Positions 8,479 through 18,322 are shown, numbered from the stretch's first letter. The stretch: 64,000 nt of DNA from an uncultured Clostridium sp. (GCA_900553945.1 USFR01000009.1:11439-75438); one strand, 5' to 3'. Program-made: numbers and translations. Notes: generated by a model from the sequence alone, not told the origin.

Positions 8479-8512
8479 GCCCCAATTTAACAAAATAAAT
8501 AAAAAGTATATC

Positions 8513-8540
8513 TTGTTTTTCTATCAAAATGTTATATAAT
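8513..8540 (+). promoter_or_regulatory. Promoter of asnS
   Basis: TTGTTT, 16-base spacer, TATAAT, ending 34 bases before the asnS ATG. No T-box or other long leader is present. Confidence 0.65.
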
Positions 8541-8574
8541 GGTTACAATATTTATTTTAGGAAGGATTTTGATT

Positions 8575-9972
8575 ATGAACAAAGATTTTATTTTAATTAA
8601 AGACTTATACAGAAATACAGAAAACTATATCGAAAAATCCGTTAAAATTTCTGGCTGGGTTAAAACAGTTAGAGATTCTAAAACTTTTGGTTTTATTGAA
8701 ATTAATGATGGATCTTTCTTTAAAAATGTACAAGTTGTTTTTACTGATAAGTTAAGCAATTTTGAAGATGTAAAAAAATTATCTATTTCTTCTTCAATTA
8801 TTGTTTCTGGAACACTTGTAAAAACAGAAAATGCTAAACAACCTTTTGAAATTCAAGCAGATACTGTTGAGATTTTTAATCAAGCTGATAGTGATTATCC
8901 GCTTCAAAAGAAAAGACATACATTTGAGTATTTAAGAACTATTGCTCATTTACGTCCAAGAACAAATACTTTTAATGCTACATTTAGAGTTCGTTCAGCT
9001 GTTTCTTTTGCTATTCATAAATTTTTCCAAGAACGTGGATTTGTTTATGTTCATTCACCTATAATTACTTCTAGTGATTGTGAGGGTGCTGGTGAAATGT
9101 TTACAGTTACTTCTGCTGATTTAAATGATTTACCTAAAGATGATAAAGGTAATATGGATTATTCACAAGACTTTTTTGCTCGTCCTGCTCATTTAACTGT
9201 AAGTGGACAATTAGATGTTGAAACTTATGCTTTTGCATTCAGAAATGTTTATACATTTGGACCAACATTTAGAGCAGAAAATTCTAATACTGTAAAGCAT
9301 GCTGCAGAATTTTGGATGATTGAACCAGAAATATGTTTTGCTGATTTACAAGATGATATGGATTTAGCTGAGGATATGTTAAAATACGTTATTAAAGATG
9401 TTTTAACTTCTGTTCCAGAAGAAATGGAATTCTTTGATAAATTTATTAGTCCTGGATTAATAGAAAGACTTACTCATGTTGCTAACTCTGATTTTGGTAG
9501 AATTTCTTATACAGATGCTATTAAAGAATTAGAAAAGAATAATGATAAATTTGAATATCCTGTTACTTGGGGAACTGATATTCAAACTGAACATGAAAGA
9601 TATCTTAGTGAAGTTGTTTTTGGTAAACCTGTTTTTGTTACAGATTATCCAAAAGATATTAAAGCTTTCTATATGAAGCAAAATGATGATGGTAAAACTG
9701 TTGCTGCTACTGACTTATTAGTTCCTGGTATTGGTGAATTAATTGGTGGTAGCCAAAGAGAAGATGATTTAGCTAAGCTTGAGGCTAGAATGGACGAGCT
9801 TGGTTTAAATAAAAAAGATTATTGGTGGTATCTAGATTTGAGAAGATATGGTAGTATCACTCACTCTGGATTTGGTTTAGGATTTGAAAGATTAATGATG
9901 TATATTACAGGTATGCAAAATATTAGAGATGTTATTCCTTTCCCAAGAACTCCAAAAAATTGTGAATTCTAA
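8575..9972 (+). CDS. asnS: Asparaginyl-tRNA synthetase
   Basis: 465-residue class IIb synthetase charging tRNA-Asn. An N-terminal OB anticodon-binding domain (about 20-105: [20 protein letters not shown]) precedes the catalytic core with motif 1 ([20 protein letters not shown]), motif 2 ([13 protein letters not shown]) and motif 3 ([12 protein letters not shown]). The insertion and end ([12 protein letters not shown]) are typical of AsnS rather than AspS. ATG at 8575 follows AGGAAGG; an upstream in-frame extension lies over the promoter. Monocistronic and convergent with pheT across long palindromes. Confidence 0.96.
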   Translation: MNKDFILIKDLYRNTENYIEKSVKISGWVKTVRDSKTFGFIEINDGSFFKNVQVVFTDKLSNFEDVKKLSISSSIIVSGTLVKTENAKQPFEIQADTVEIFNQADSDYPLQKKRHTFEYLRTIAHLRPRTNTFNATFRVRSAVSFAIHKFFQERGFVYVHSPIITSSDCEGAGEMFTVTSADLNDLPKDDKGNMDYSQDFFARPAHLTVSGQLDVETYAFAFRNVYTFGPTFRAENSNTVKHAAEFWMIEPEICFADLQDDMDLAEDMLKYVIKDVLTSVPEEMEFFDKFISPGLIERLTHVANSDFGRISYTDAIKELEKNNDKFEYPVTWGTDIQTEHERYLSEVVFGKPVFVTDYPKDIKAFYMKQNDDGKTVAATDLLVPGIGELIGGSQREDDLAKLEARMDELGLNKKDYWWYLDLRRYGSITHSGFGLGFERLMMYITGMQNIRDVIPFPRTPKNCEF

Positions 9973-10097
9973 GAAAATGAATGAGAATGGCGGATTGCTG
10001 TGTTAAAAGCCCTATAAAAAATCCTCAACGTACTTATGTACGCTTCCGGTTTTTTTAGGGCTTTTGCCTTGCTCTCCATCCATTCTCATTCATTTTC
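9973..10097. repeat. Family A nested palindrome after asnS
   Basis: Perfect 18-base outer arms (GAAAATGAATGAGAATGG at 9973-9990, complement at 10080-10097) enclose a second perfect 9-base pair of arms (AAAAGCCCT at 10005, AGGGCTTTT at 10057). These in turn enclose the CAACGTAC/GTACGCTTCCGG core. It fills the convergent gap asnS-pheT and probably acts as a terminator in both directions. Confidence 0.65.
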
Positions 10098-10147
10098 CAG
10101 TGCCTTCTTGGATTTTCGCGCTCTTTTTGCTTTCATTTGATTCTGGT

Positions 10148-10248
10148 TTTATTACCCTATAAAAAGTTCTCAACGTGCTTATGTACGTTTCTGGTTTTTT
10201 AGGGCTTGCCTTGCTCTCCATCCATTCTCATTTCTTTTTCAGTGCCTT
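10148..10248. repeat. Second, partial copy of the asnS-distal palindrome
   Basis: Diverged direct copy of the inner core and right side of the 9973-10097 element: CCCTATAAAAAG, then CAACGTGC/GTACGTTTCTGG, then AGGGCTTGCCTTGCTC and CCATTCTCAT. The left outer arm is missing. Together the two copies occupy most of the 328-base gap before pheT; nothing else is visible there. Confidence 0.55.
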
Positions 10249-10300
10249 TTTTATTCCTCGTCATTATTATTTTATGGAGATTATATTTTTCTTGTGAATT

Positions 10301-12670
10301 TTATCTTAATTCTGCTTTTATGTCTTTTTCAAGTCCTGCAATAATTTTATTCATTACTTCATTTATTTCATCATCTGTTAAAGTTCTATCTCCTTTACCA
10401 AATGTTAATGCAAATGAAATACTCTTCTTGTCGTCTTCTATTCCTGTTCCTGTATATACGTCAAATACTTCTGAACTTTCCAGTAATGATCCTGCAAGCT
10501 TTTTAATTTTCATTCCAATTTCTTGTGCTGACATTTTCTTATCAACTACTATGCTTAAATCCTTTTTGATGTTTGGGAATTTTGAAATTTCTTTATATTT
10601 CATTTTTCCAACTCTTTTGCTTAATAATCTATCTAAATCAATTTCTAAAACAAATACATCATCTTTTTCAACTTTTGGATGAATCTTTCCTATAATACCT
10701 ACAATATCATTATTTACAGATATTACAGCAGATTGACCTGGATGTAATTCGTCTGGTGTTTTTTCTAAGTTTCTTACAAAGCTGTATCTTCCGTTATATC
10801 CAAGATAATCTAAAATTTCTTCTGCTATACCTTTTATTACATAGAAATCAACTTTCTTTTTGTCTAATCCTAAATAATATTCACCTGACATTAATGCAGC
10901 TAATTTTTTAGTTTCTGTGTATTCTTCATCTTTTTTCTGAAAAGCTTTTCCAATTTCGAATATTGAAACATCTTTATTATTTCTTGCTTTGTTATATTCA
11001 TAGATTTTGTAAAGAGCTACTGATAAGCTATGTCTTAATGTGTTTTTATCTTCTGATAATGGAGCTAATAATTTTACTGTTTCATAATCGTCTTTTGTAA
11101 ACATCTTGGCGTCTACTTCTGGTACAAGTACATATGATAAAGTTTCATTTAATCCTAAATCAACCATTTTATTTCTAATTTGTCTTGTGCATTTATCGTA
11201 GCTTCCCATCTTTGGCAAAATATTAGGCAATTTTCCTTTTATATTGTTTACTCCATAAATACGTCCAACTTCTTCAATTAGGTCTTCTTTAATTGATATG
11301 TCTAATCTTCTTCTTGGAACACTTACTACGATTACTCCATCTTTTACTGTTGCTTTAAATCCTAATCTTCTAAATACATCTAATATTTCTTTTTCTGATA
11401 TTGTCATTCCTAAAATATTGTTTATATTTTCGGCTGTAATATTGATAATTTTATCTTCTTTTTCTGTTGTATCGTATTTAGCAATATCTCCTACAACTTC
11501 TCCACTTGCATATTTTTCTAATAAGTGGCATGCTCTTTCCATTGCCATAAATGTTCTGTTTGGATCTAATCCTTTTTCAAATCTATTGCTTGCTTCGCTT
11601 CTTAATATTGCATTTGATGTTCTTCTTACTTTTACGCTATCAAATATTGCTGATTCAATAATAATGTTTTTAGTTTTATCAGTAATTTCTGTTTCTAATC
11701 CACCCATTACTCCGGCTAAACCGATTGCTTTTTCTCCATCAGAAATAACTATATCTTCTATTTTTAAATCTCTTTCAATTCCATCTAGTGTTGTTAATTT
11801 TTCTCCTTCATTTGCCATTCTAACTTCTAAGCAATCTTTTAGGCAATCTGCATCATAGAAATGCAGTGGTTGACCTGTTTCTAACATTACATAATTGCTT
11901 ATATCAACAACATTATTTATTGGTCTAATTCCTGATGCTATTAATCTTGATTTAATAAAATCAGGACTTTCTTTTATTACAACATTTTTTACTTTTTTAG
12001 CTAAGAAAATTGAACAATTTTCTGTATTTACTTTTACTTTGAAAATATCATTTATATTTTCTTTATTTTCTTTGTGAGATAAATCTATGTCTTTTACTTT
12101 TTTATCATATATAGCACCTACTTCATATGCCATACCTAATATGCTTAATAGATCTCCTCTATTTGCTGTTAATTCAAAATCAATTACTTGATCATTTAAT
12201 TTCATATACGCAATTGGATCTTCTCCAATTGGTGCATCTTTTGGTAATTCGTGTATTCCTGCTTTATCTTCTTCTGTTAAGAATTTGTTGTCTAAACCAA
12301 GTTCAGCAATTGAACACATCATTCCATTTGAAACTTCTCCTCTTATTTTTCCACATTTAATTGTTCCACCTGGTAATTGAGCTCCATCTAATGCAACGAT
12401 TACTTTAATTCCTTTTCTAGCATTTGGTGCTCCACAAACAATATCTAGTACTTCTTTTCCTACATTTACTTTGCAACAATGTAAATGGTCTGAATCTGGA
12501 TGTTCCTTACATTCTACTATTTCACCAATTACTAATTTTGTTGCATTTATTAAATTACCAGCTTCGTCATATTCATTTCCTGCATTTGTCATGTCTTCAG
12601 CTAATTTCTTTACATCTATATCTTCATCTAAATCAACATAGTCTTTTAAAAAATTAATACTTAATTTCAT
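10301..12670 (-). CDS. pheT: Phenylalanyl-tRNA synthetase beta subunit
   Basis: 789-residue beta chain of the alpha2-beta2 class II enzyme. Order of domains: N-terminal part ([17 protein letters not shown]), EMAP/tRNA-binding domain (about 40-150), B3/B4 editing domain, B5 helix-turn-helix domain, catalytic-like core, and C-terminal FDX-ACB domain ([20 protein letters not shown]). Full length. ATG at 12670 is chosen for AAAGG nine bases upstream; it overlaps the pheS 3' end by 17 bases, a coupled operon under the Phe T-box. Convergent with asnS. Confidence 0.96.
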   Translation of the reverse strand: MKLSINFLKDYVDLDEDIDVKKLAEDMTNAGNEYDEAGNLINATKLVIGEIVECKEHPDSDHLHCCKVNVGKEVLDIVCGAPNARKGIKVIVALDGAQLPGGTIKCGKIRGEVSNGMMCSIAELGLDNKFLTEEDKAGIHELPKDAPIGEDPIAYMKLNDQVIDFELTANRGDLLSILGMAYEVGAIYDKKVKDIDLSHKENKENINDIFKVKVNTENCSIFLAKKVKNVVIKESPDFIKSRLIASGIRPINNVVDISNYVMLETGQPLHFYDADCLKDCLEVRMANEGEKLTTLDGIERDLKIEDIVISDGEKAIGLAGVMGGLETEITDKTKNIIIESAIFDSVKVRRTSNAILRSEASNRFEKGLDPNRTFMAMERACHLLEKYASGEVVGDIAKYDTTEKEDKIINITAENINNILGMTISEKEILDVFRRLGFKATVKDGVIVVSVPRRRLDISIKEDLIEEVGRIYGVNNIKGKLPNILPKMGSYDKCTRQIRNKMVDLGLNETLSYVLVPEVDAKMFTKDDYETVKLLAPLSEDKNTLRHSLSVALYKIYEYNKARNNKDVSIFEIGKAFQKKDEEYTETKKLAALMSGEYYLGLDKKKVDFYVIKGIAEEILDYLGYNGRYSFVRNLEKTPDELHPGQSAVISVNNDIVGIIGKIHPKVEKDDVFVLEIDLDRLLSKRVGKMKYKEISKFPNIKKDLSIVVDKKMSAQEIGMKIKKLAGSLLESSEVFDVYTGTGIEDDKKSISFALTFGKGDRTLTDDEINEVMNKIIAGLEKDIKAELR

Positions 12671-13709
12671 TTTCTTCATCCTTTCTATCAAATTGTTTTA
12701 AGAATCTAACATCATTTTGATATAGTAATCTTATATCTGTTATTCCGTATTTAAACATTGCTAATCTGTCTAATCCAACTCCAAATGCAAATCCTGAATA
12801 TTGGCCAGGATCATATCCGTTCATTCTAAGTACATTTGGATGTACAATTCCTGAACCTAATAATTCAATCCATCCAGTTTGCTTACATAAGTTACATCCT
12901 TTTCCTCCGCATTTGAAGCATGTAACATCAACTTCATATGATGGTTCTGTGAATGGGAAGTAGCTTGGTCTAAATCTTAATTCTGTGTTTTGTCCTAGCA
13001 TTTTTTTCATAAATACTTCAAGTGTTCCTTTTAAATCTGCTAGTGATATATTTTTATCAATTACTAAACCTTCAACTTGATTAAATTGATGTGAGTGTGT
13101 TGCATCATCTTCTCTTCTAAATGTTTTTCCTGGCACTATTACTCTAATAGGTGTTTTCTCCTCATTTGCCATCATTGTTCTAGCTTGAACTGCTGATGTT
13201 TGCGTTCTTAATAAATATTCTGGTGTGATGTAGAAGCTATCTTGCATATCTCTTGCTGGATGTCCTTTGGGAAGATTTAATCTCTCAAAACAATATTCGT
13301 CTGTTTCTAGCTCTGGTCCTGAAACAACATCATATCCCATTGATACAAACAAATCTTCAACTTCTTCTATTACTCTATTTAGAGGATGTTTACTGCCTCT
13401 TTTAATTTTTTGACTTGGTAATGTTATATCAATTTCTTCTCTTTCTAACTTTTCTTGTAATTCTTTTTCAGCTAATTCTTTTTCTTTTTCTTGAATTTCG
13501 TTTTCAATTTCTTGTTTTGCTGAATTTACTAAAGCTCCCATCTTTGGTCTTTCTTCTAGTGATAAGCTTCCCATTCCTCTTAAAAGTCCTGTTAGCTCAC
13601 CTTTTTTTCCTAAATATTTTACTCTTAAATCATTTAATTCTTTTGAACTTTTTGAATTTGCAAGTTCTTCTAGTGCTTGTTTTTTTAAATTTTCGATTTC
13701 TTCTTTCAA
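12654..13709 (-). CDS. pheS: Phenylalanyl-tRNA synthetase alpha subunit
   Basis: 351-residue catalytic subunit charging tRNA-Phe. It has an N-terminal coiled coil (about 1-95), motif 2 [20 protein letters not shown], a zinc-like Cys cluster ([17 protein letters not shown]) and motif 3 [13 protein letters not shown]. The start is a TTG at 13707-13709 with GGGAGGT about 7 bases upstream; no ATG fits. Expression is controlled by the upstream T-box leader (13802-14043). A Family B palindrome lies between the leader terminator and the start codon. Confidence 0.96.
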   Translation of the reverse strand: MKEEIENLKKQALEELANSKSSKELNDLRVKYLGKKGELTGLLRGMGSLSLEERPKMGALVNSAKQEIENEIQEKEKELAEKELQEKLEREEIDITLPSQKIKRGSKHPLNRVIEEVEDLFVSMGYDVVSGPELETDEYCFERLNLPKGHPARDMQDSFYITPEYLLRTQTSAVQARTMMANEEKTPIRVIVPGKTFRREDDATHSHQFNQVEGLVIDKNISLADLKGTLEVFMKKMLGQNTELRFRPSYFPFTEPSYEVDVTCFKCGGKGCNLCKQTGWIELLGSGIVHPNVLRMNGYDPGQYSGFAFGVGLDRLAMFKYGITDIRLLYQNDVRFLKQFDRKDEENEIKY

Positions 13710-13769
13710 AATATTTACCTCCCTTTATTTTTTAATAACGAATATTAATAATTTTTAAATTTTTTCATT

Positions 13770-13800
13770 GTATATAGTTCATAGAACTTTTCTATAATAC
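13770..13800. repeat. Family B palindrome, copy 2, in the pheS leader
   Basis: GTATAT...ATAATAC flanking core GTTC-ATA-GAAC (13777-13787). It lies just beyond the T-box terminator, so it is part of the read-through pheST mRNA. Confidence 0.6.
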
Positions 13801-13801
13801 A

Positions 13802-14043
13802 AAAAAGCACTTCATCCTGTTATAGGACGAAATGCTTATACATACCGTGGTACCACCTAAATTTATTAATCTAAACTTAACCTTATTATTGCTGTAACGT
13901 AGCAAACGTCTATACTTTTGATATAGCGTCTCCAAAGTGAATATTCAATTTAGAATATATAATAAGCTCTCAGCTAATGCTTATTTTCTCTTTCTATATT
14001 TTCTCTAAATCTACTTAGCTTCTTCTTAGACTTTAAACTTATG
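13802..14043 (-). ncRNA. T-box riboswitch controlling pheST (tRNA-Phe)
   Basis: Minus-strand leader with the invariant T-box GGTGGTACCACGG (complement of 13845-13857), which pairs with the uncharged tRNA end, and a terminator stem (AGCATTTCGTCC/GGATGAAGTGCT, 13804-13836) followed by T6. Upstream, a long Stem I holds a likely specifier TTC followed by A (complement of 13939-13941), a Phe codon that matches the downstream genes. Uncharged tRNA-Phe should favour the antiterminator and switch pheST on. Confidence 0.9.
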
Positions 14044-14049
14044 TTTATT

Positions 14050-14078
14050 ATTGTAACACCATTATTACAATTTTTCAA
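14050..14078 (-). promoter_or_regulatory. Promoter of the pheST T-box leader
   Basis: Minus strand: TTGAAA, 17-base spacer, TACAAT. Its -35 end lies 7 bases beyond the stop codon of the 28-residue ORF at 14085. Confidence 0.72.
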
Positions 14079-14084
14079 GCTCTT

Positions 14085-14171
14085 TTAGCTAATATTAGAA
14101 ATTATCCAATTCCCATTGTTTTGAACAAACTCAACTTTCATAGTTTTCTCTTCATTTTTATCTTCTGCCAT
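14085..14171 (-). CDS. 28-residue ORF of unknown function
   Basis: Short frame beginning ATG-GCA with GGAGGAG five bases upstream, 11 bases after the stop of the coiled-coil protein gene. The peptide is MAEDKNEEKTMKVEF followed by VQNNGNWIISNIS. The charged front and the beta-like GNWIISNIS end resemble the last strand of a lipoprotein domain, so it could be a remnant of a larger protein or a genuine microprotein. The strong ribosome site and operon position support translation; the function is unknown. Confidence 0.45.
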   Translation of the reverse strand: MAEDKNEEKTMKVEFVQNNGNWIISNIS

Positions 14172-14182
14172 ATTCTCCTCCA

Positions 14183-14989
14183 CTAATCCTTAGTAGTAAT
14201 TTTCTCTAGTGTTTTGGCTATATTTTCTTTCACATATTCATCTTTTATTTTTATTTCAATCTTATTTTTCTCATATTCATCTATTCGCTTTTTTAAATTG
14301 TTAAATACATTTCGTTGTATTTGCTTTGTTGGATTTAATTTTCCTAAGAAAAATCTTGTTGCTTTATTAAATATCTTTGGCCCTTTTATACTTTCTTTTT
14401 GTATTCCTTTTTCTCTAGTTTCAAAAAGGGATGTTAATTCATCCTCTTTTTGAAGTATTCTTTTTTTGATTGTTGTTTTTGTTCTTCTTATTTTTTGTTC
14501 ACTCTTAGCTATTTCTTCTTCCATATCATAAATTTTTTCACTTATCTGATCATCGCTATTGTCTACTCTTTCTCTAGCTAAATTTTCTTCTTGTTTAGCA
14601 TAAAACAACTTGGCAAGTATTTTCTTTTGTTTTAATTCTTCTTCTAAAATTTTAATATATCCCATTACAATCTGTGAATCATGATACTGTGCAAGTTCTG
14701 TTAAATCATTTTCATATTTCTTCATGATTTCCTGATATTCTTTTTCCACTTCTGTATATTTATCTATGTTTTCAATTACTTTTTTGTTAATTTTTATTAT
14801 TCCATATGAAATTGCTGCATTTTCATTTTTCACTTTTTTGTCTATGATTTCTTGACTTTTCTTGTATTGAATTGCAGCAGAAATAATCGTTTGATCTTTT
14901 GTTAGTTTTTCAAGTTTTTTACAAAGATTATCTAATCTTTGATTTTCTACTTTTTCCATATTCTCCACAATACTAAAAAGTCCTTTCAT
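14183..14989 (-). CDS. Coiled-coil protein of unknown function
   Basis: 268 residues, no signal peptide or membrane segment, almost entirely charged helix with heptad-like stretches (about 60-210). A short less charged island (KIFNKATRFFLGKLNPTKQ, about 205-223) is the only distinctive patch. Its ATG overlaps the stop of the preceding 45-residue gene (ATGA), so translation is coupled. It may be a cytoplasmic scaffold or structural protein; no family was recognised. Confidence 0.6.
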   Translation of the reverse strand: MKGLFSIVENMEKVENQRLDNLCKKLEKLTKDQTIISAAIQYKKSQEIIDKKVKNENAAISYGIIKINKKVIENIDKYTEVEKEYQEIMKKYENDLTELAQYHDSQIVMGYIKILEEELKQKKILAKLFYAKQEENLARERVDNSDDQISEKIYDMEEEIAKSEQKIRRTKTTIKKRILQKEDELTSLFETREKGIQKESIKGPKIFNKATRFFLGKLNPTKQIQRNVFNNLKKRIDEYEKNKIEIKIKDEYVKENIAKTLEKITTKD

Positions 14990-15123
14990 TTTAATTTTTT
15001 TATTTCTTTTTTTATTTTGTTTTTTTCTTTTTCTACTTTTTCTAATAAAGCTTCTAGTTCTTCCATATTCATTAAATCTAAATTAAATACTTTTTTGTTA
15101 ACTGCAATTGTTCCTAATCCCAT
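14986..15123 (-). CDS. 45-residue coiled-coil small protein
   Basis: Starts ATG-GGA with AGGAGG five bases upstream and ends in a 4-base ATGA overlap with the next gene. The sequence starts MGLGTIAVNKKVFNLDLMNM and continues as a Lys/Glu helix (about 19-45). It is likely to work with the 268-residue coiled-coil protein encoded next to it. Unknown family; the clean ribosome site and overlap make it a real gene. Confidence 0.6.
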   Translation of the reverse strand: MGLGTIAVNKKVFNLDLMNMEELEALLEKVEKEKNKIKKEIKKLK

Positions 15124-15144
15124 TTTTCCTCCTATCGTAATTTA

Positions 15145-15172
15145 AGCGGACTCAATTTTATATAAGTCCGCT
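15145..15172. terminator. Hairpin between codirectional genes
   Basis: Stem AGCGGACT with AGTCCGCT around a 12-base AT loop. On the minus strand it follows the DUF5050 gene but lacks a T-run, so termination would be weak; it may only protect a 3' end. Confidence 0.5.
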
Positions 15173-15185
15173 CTTTCTTTGGATT

Positions 15186-16256
15186 CTAGATATTTATTTC
15201 TTTTTTCTCTGTTCCATTTATTTTTACTCTATATATTGTATAGTAATAAGGTGAATCTTCTACTTTGTCTGTATAATATATCCATTTTCCAACTACTGCA
15301 ATTATTACATTTGCACTTGATAAATCTGTAACTTTTTCTATTTTCTTTCCATTTATTTTTTTCTTATATATTGCTTGCTCTGATTCTTCATTTACTGCAT
15401 AATATATCGTTTTTTCATAAATGTTAAATGTCTTTATTTTTCTTTCAATTACCTCTTTATCTGTATTATCTTTTAAATTCAATTTCATTAAATATTGATT
15501 AGCTTTACTTATATAATATACATCATTTCCAACGATTTGGAATGAATCAATTCCGTTTTCTATTTTTTCTATTGATGAACCATTCTTTTTCATTCTCTTA
15601 AATTCATCATCTTTTGTTGTATAGTATATATATTTTCCTGAGATTTGAAAATATGAAATTTCTTCATCAGCTACTGGTTGTCTCTTTTGGTCTTTTATTC
15701 TAACTTTTTCAAGTTTATTATCTGAGTTTAAAAAATAAATCCATCCGTCACTTACATTTAAAGCATCATTTCCAATTGAAGATGTTTCAATATTATCAAC
15801 TAAAATTTCTTTTTTTTCTCCATTTGGTTTTATTTTAACTACTTGTCTAATGTAGTTTCCTGTTTTTGATGGGTTAATTGCTAAGTAATATAAATTACCT
15901 TTATACATATTAATTGATTTTACATATTCATTTTCATCAATTAATGTTGCCCCTCCTTTAGAATTTATTTCATATACACCATTTTTCCCTGAATCAGGAT
16001 CTGTGATTATTGTACTACTTACATACGTTTTTTTACCTTTTCCAACTGCAAATCCAGAGTTTCTTAAATTTCCCGTAACTTTTCCTGCACTACCAACTGT
16101 TTGTCCTAAAATAATTGATGATATAATTGTTATTACAATTAAAGCAATTATTATTATCGTAACTATGCTAAGTACTTTCTTTTTTTGGTCATCCAATGTA
16201 CTAAATTTTTCTGAAACTTTTTTTAGAAATTCGAATTTTTCTTTTTTCTCTTCCAT
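15186..16256 (-). CDS. Membrane-anchored DUF5050 beta-propeller-like protein
   Basis: 356 residues: a cytoplasmic head rich in Lys/Glu (1-30), one transmembrane helix (about 31-54, VLSIVTIIIIALIVITIISS), then an extracellular domain of repeated YxxxxxxxLYYL-type blades (GNLYYLAIN, GWIYFLNSD, KYIYYTTKD, NDVYYISKA, KTIYYAVNE, KWIYYTDKV). Such DUF5050 repeats form a propeller in clostridial surface proteins. ATG at 16256 is chosen because GAGGG lies upstream; the TTG two codons before it does not. It follows the secreted FGE-like protein by about 75 bases. Ligand unknown. Confidence 0.75.
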   Translation of the reverse strand: MEEKKEKFEFLKKVSEKFSTLDDQKKKVLSIVTIIIIALIVITIISSIILGQTVGSAGKVTGNLRNSGFAVGKGKKTYVSSTIITDPDSGKNGVYEINSKGGATLIDENEYVKSINMYKGNLYYLAINPSKTGNYIRQVVKIKPNGEKKEILVDNIETSSIGNDALNVSDGWIYFLNSDNKLEKVRIKDQKRQPVADEEISYFQISGKYIYYTTKDDEFKRMKKNGSSIEKIENGIDSFQIVGNDVYYISKANQYLMKLNLKDNTDKEVIERKIKTFNIYEKTIYYAVNEESEQAIYKKKINGKKIEKVTDLSSANVIIAVVGKWIYYTDKVEDSPYYYTIYRVKINGTEKKEINI

Positions 16257-16331
16257 TTTCAATCCCTCTCTTTTTCTTTTGCATATTAATATTATATATT
16301 TAACTTAAAAACAATGTCAATTAAAATCTAA

Positions 16332-17378
16332 TTATTTTAAGTATAATACTACTCTAAAACCTACATCTAGATTTGATCCATCTGATGTTTCTGCTCTTGA
16401 AGAGATTGGATACTTGTCACCATCATTCCAATGTCCTCCGCCTCTACCTACGTGATATTTTTCGTGTTCTCCACTCTCTTCTGTTGTGTATTCCCAAACA
16501 TTTCCTGCCATATCATATATATTATTAGTTTGCCATCTTTCGTTACTAGCTGTCTCAACAACTTTTCTAAGTCCATTTGGACTATTTTGATAATTTCCAT
16601 ATTCAACTGAATCGTCAATATTAGTTCCAGTTTGTCTTAGCCAATTGCATACTGTATCCCAGGCATAACTATTAACTAAATCTGTTTGAAAGCAATTATT
16701 TTCATCATACATTTCTTGTGATGCCTTTCTTGCTTCATCCCATACAATTTGAGTCCAAGGTAATATTCCCGCTTTTGAAACTGCTTTGTTTTGACCATTT
16801 ATACTTTCTTTTCCTGCTTCATATCTTGCTATATAAAATCCTTTGTAATTTCTTATCGAATCATCAAATTCTTCATTATATGCATTTATATCTCTTAAGC
16901 TATATTCTTCTAATGTTGCCTCTTCTTCCTTTTTAGTTTTCTTATCATCTGTTTCCCCATTATTGGCAAATAATTGTCTATAGTAAGAATTATAATCCGA
17001 AACTGGTACCCATACAAATTGATTCCCCTCTTCATCTTCTATAACAGCTCCACTATCTGAATTTCCAGTTACATATTTAAATTTTGGTGGAATCGGAATT
17101 GTGTTTTCATCTTCTGTTCTTGCATATGTATTTCCTTCATTTTCATCTGGTTTTGGGCTTGCTACTACTGTATTGTCTTCTGTATTGGTAACTTGATTTT
17201 TGTTTTCTATTGTATTATCTTCTGTTGTACTATTCTCGTTACCTCTGCTCATTGTTGTTCCATTATATACCCTAGTTTCTTTTCGTCCATTTAGTACTAT
17301 AATTCCTGCTAGTAATAATATTACTAATGCTGTAAGTGAGCCAATAGTAATAATAAATACTTTTTTTCTCATATTCAT
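16332..17378 (-). CDS. Membrane-anchored formylglycine-generating-enzyme-like (SUMF1) protein
   Basis: 348 residues with an N-terminal transmembrane anchor (about 6-29), a Thr/Asn/Glu-rich linker (about 40-100), and a C-terminal FGE-sulfatase/SUMF1-type fold: QFVWVPVSDY, GFYIARYEAG, LPWTQIVWDEA, NIYDMAGNVWEYT, then GRGGGHW and VGFRVVL. In true FGE two active-site Cys oxidise a sulfatase Cys to formylglycine; I do not see that Cys pair near the C-terminus, so this is probably a binding or structural SUMF1 domain as in many gut clostridial surface proteins. It points away from tmRNA. Confidence 0.75.
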   Translation of the reverse strand: MNMRKKVFIITIGSLTALVILLLAGIIVLNGRKETRVYNGTTMSRGNENSTTEDNTIENKNQVTNTEDNTVVASPKPDENEGNTYARTEDENTIPIPPKFKYVTGNSDSGAVIEDEEGNQFVWVPVSDYNSYYRQLFANNGETDDKKTKKEEEATLEEYSLRDINAYNEEFDDSIRNYKGFYIARYEAGKESINGQNKAVSKAGILPWTQIVWDEARKASQEMYDENNCFQTDLVNSYAWDTVCNWLRQTGTNIDDSVEYGNYQNSPNGLRKVVETASNERWQTNNIYDMAGNVWEYTTEESGEHEKYHVGRGGGHWNDGDKYPISSRAETSDGSNLDVGFRVVLYLK

Positions 17379-17406
17379 ATTAGTTCTTATGATCCTTTCA
17401 AATATA

Positions 17407-17755
17407 TGGTGGAGATGAGGAGAGTCGAACTCCTGTCCAGAATTTCATCCATATAAACTTCTCCGAGTGCAGTTTGTTATTATTTCTCATTCTAAAAAAG
17501 TTAACAAACAAACTTGTTTAGAACATATCTTCTAAAATCCCTTTATTACCGAAGAAATAATAAATTCGTTTCCTACTAATCGGCGCCTTATCTAAAGCCG
17601 TAGGTTGCTAAAGTAAGACGTTGCTGCAATTAGGCAGCAAATGCTAATTCGTTATTATCAGCGTTTATTTTTAATTTGTACCTTTTTAGGTGGCCAGGTA
17701 CGTCCACCACTCGCTATCTATACTTCAAAAAAGCTGTCGAAACCTTTACATCCCC
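17407..17755 (-). ncRNA. ssrA: Transfer-messenger RNA (tmRNA)
   Basis: Single-piece tmRNA that rescues stalled ribosomes. The 5' end GGGGATGTAAAGGTTTCGAC pairs (GGGGATG) with CATCTCC before ACCA at the 3' end, and the T-arm AGTTCGACTCTCC is intact. The tag frame is complement 17630-17662 and reads ADNNELAFAA then TAA, a proteolysis tag ending in Ala-Ala. Several pseudoknot-like complementary stretches lie on both sides of the tag. CCA is encoded. Length 349 bases. Confidence 0.96.
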
Positions 17756-17768
17756 ATAGTACTTTTTT

Positions 17769-17798
17769 ATTATATCATTATTGCTCTAGTTTATACAA
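17769..17798 (-). promoter_or_regulatory. Promoter of ssrA
   Basis: Minus strand: TTGTAT, 18-base spacer, TATAAT, ending about 14 bases before the tmRNA 5' end. Confidence 0.65.
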
Positions 17799-17824
17799 TA
17801 TTTAAATCTTTTTTTTACAAAATT

Positions 17825-18322
17825 TTAATCAAAATAACTACTTATCTTTTCTAAACCTCCAAAATTTTGTTGTTTAAATATTTCATATGCTACTATTGCA
17901 ACAGAATTTGATAAGTTTAAAGATCTTATTGTTTCTCTCATTGGTATTCTTATTGTTTGATCTAAATGTGTTTTCAAAACATCTTCTGGTAGTCCTTTTG
18001 TTTCTTTTCCAAATAATATATAAACATCTTCCATTTCAGAATAATCAACATCTGAATAAACATGTTTTCCTTTTGTTGTTACAAAAAACATATTGTTTTC
18101 TTCTGGTTTGTATTTATTTAAAAATTCTTTGAAATTTGTGTGTTCTTCTATTTCTAGCTTGTTCCAGTAATCTAGTCCTGCTCTTTTCACTTGTTTTTCT
18201 GAAATATTAAATCCTAGTGGGTATACTAGATGTAATTTTGCTCCTATTGCTGCACAAGTTCTAGCGATATTTCCTGTATTTTGTGGTATCTCTGGTTCTA
18301 CCAATACTATATGCATTTTCAT
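17825..18322 (-). CDS. trmL: tRNA (cytidine/uridine(34)-2'-O)-methyltransferase TrmL
   Basis: 165-residue SPOUT-class enzyme that 2'-O-methylates the wobble base of tRNA-Leu using S-adenosylmethionine. The trefoil-knot motifs are PQNTGNIARTCAAIG (about 13-27), ILFGKETKGLP (about 106-116) and RSLNLSNSVAIVAYE (about 134-148). The length matches TrmL, which lacks the extra RNA-binding domain of TrmH. ATG start with AAAGGAG about 10 bases upstream. Its neighbour across the gap is a tRNA-Leu(UAA) gene, a plausible substrate. Confidence 0.93.
   Translation of the reverse strand: MKMHIVLVEPEIPQNTGNIARTCAAIGAKLHLVYPLGFNISEKQVKRAGLDYWNKLEIEEHTNFKEFLNKYKPEENNMFFVTTKGKHVYSDVDYSEMEDVYILFGKETKGLPEDVLKTHLDQTIRIPMRETIRSLNLSNSVAIVAYEIFKQQNFGGLEKISSYFD

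Noticed and set aside
11298..11858. 186-codon open frame on the plus strand inside pheT
   Set aside because: Antisense shadow of a full-length pheT; no independent start signals.
15186..17378. Sulfatase maturation system
   Set aside because: No sulfatase gene nearby and no visible FGE active-site Cys pair in the SUMF1-like protein.
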